Origin: Thermodesulfobacteriota bacterium
GTDB lineage: Bacteria; Desulfobacterota; Desulfobacteria; Desulfobacterales; JAUWMJ01
Reading direction: 5' to 3'
Assembly (NCBI GenBank): GCA_034189135.1
Contig: JAXHVO010000005.1
Location: forward strand, 1 to 39,846
Length of the DNA stretch: 39,846 nucleotides
Under the pieces are notes generated by a model that saw only the letters and a list, made by a program, of their open reading frames with translations, did not search any database and was not told where the DNA came from. Numbering within the stretch: position 1 is the first letter of the stretch; the number at the start of each line of letters is the position of its first letter. Below, one piece after another: positions 39,732-39,846 of this stretch. The position numbers and the translations under genes are program-made.

Positions 39732-39846
39732 GTAGAACTGGGAGGTTACCCTCCCAGAGCCCCCACAGACCCGTACGAGCGCAATTAACGCATACGGTTC
39801 CTCAGGTTATGGCTTCGCTACACGTATGAATGCACTATTCTCGGTC
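39732..39846 (-). mobile_element. 3' end of a group II intron (domains V-VI)
   Basis: On the minus strand GAACCGTATGCG...GCGC.CGTACGGGTC (about 39781-39812) matches the domain V shape of bacterial group II introns, and CTGGGAGG/CCTCCCAG (about 39738-39757) looks like domain VI, ending ...TTCTAC at 39732. The intron-encoded reverse transcriptase, if present, lies beyond the window. The ferredoxin gene begins 28 nt after the end. Confidence 0.65.

Overview
The window looks like a piece of the chromosome of an anaerobic, probably sulfate-reducing member of the Desulfobacterota (Desulfobacterales type). The evidence is a Tat-exported periplasmic [NiFe] hydrogenase (hynBA) with its hyp maturation genes, an EtfAB pair, a four-cluster ferredoxin, a group II intron end and many fold-back intergenic repeats. 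This assignment is inference from gene content; there is no rRNA or marker gene.

Positions 1-9075 are the early half of a Mu-like transposable prophage, read right to left: a lysogeny switch (8050-8909), a MuA-type transposase, a MuB-type ATPase, GemA (Mu gp16), Gam and a run of small phage genes. The late genes lie beyond the left edge. Four 10-bp direct repeats at 9015-9054 sit where the phage left end should be.

Positions 9100-16800 are an AT-rich accessory region in which every gene reads rightward. At least part of it is a string of integron gene cassettes without a visible integrase. Four attC-like sites are visible (10413-10487, 14794-14824, 15653-15780, 16385-16458). For two cassettes the start is exactly complementary to the R'' box at its own end. 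Cargo includes a zinc-ribbon/PD-(D/E)XK nuclease-like protein, a Cas2/SinR-like small protein, a membrane protein plus truncated metallo-beta-lactamase-fold pair, two paralogous one-helix small proteins, a cyclic-di-GMP-I riboswitch with terminator, an intact GIY-YIG domain protein, a trypsin-like protease and a zinc-ribbon protein. The array stops at the 3' end of a tRNA-Val gene (16799-16873, minus).

Positions 17133-37512 are core chromosome, nearly all on the minus strand: pgsA, a FlgT/LPP20-like exported protein, a polyprenyl diphosphate synthase, rimO, etfA/etfB, a large RND exporter fused to cyclic-nucleotide-binding and degenerate GGDEF domains, apbE, hypE, hypD, hypF, hypC, a hydrogenase endopeptidase, and hynA/hynB. 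The intergenic spaces carry at least five long inverted-repeat (MITE or fold-back) elements. From 38155 to the right end there is an unknown acidic protein, two tRNA-Ser genes, a ferredoxin and the 3' end of a group II intron.

The most striking observation is in hynA. The codon for the bridging cysteine of the N-terminal active-site motif (RxCGxC) is TGA, the rest of the gene is intact, and a stem-loop with the form of a bacterial SECIS lies 15 nt after the TGA. The C-terminal motif, where known NiFeSe enzymes carry selenocysteine, keeps both cysteines. This suggests a [NiFe] hydrogenase with selenocysteine at an unusual position.
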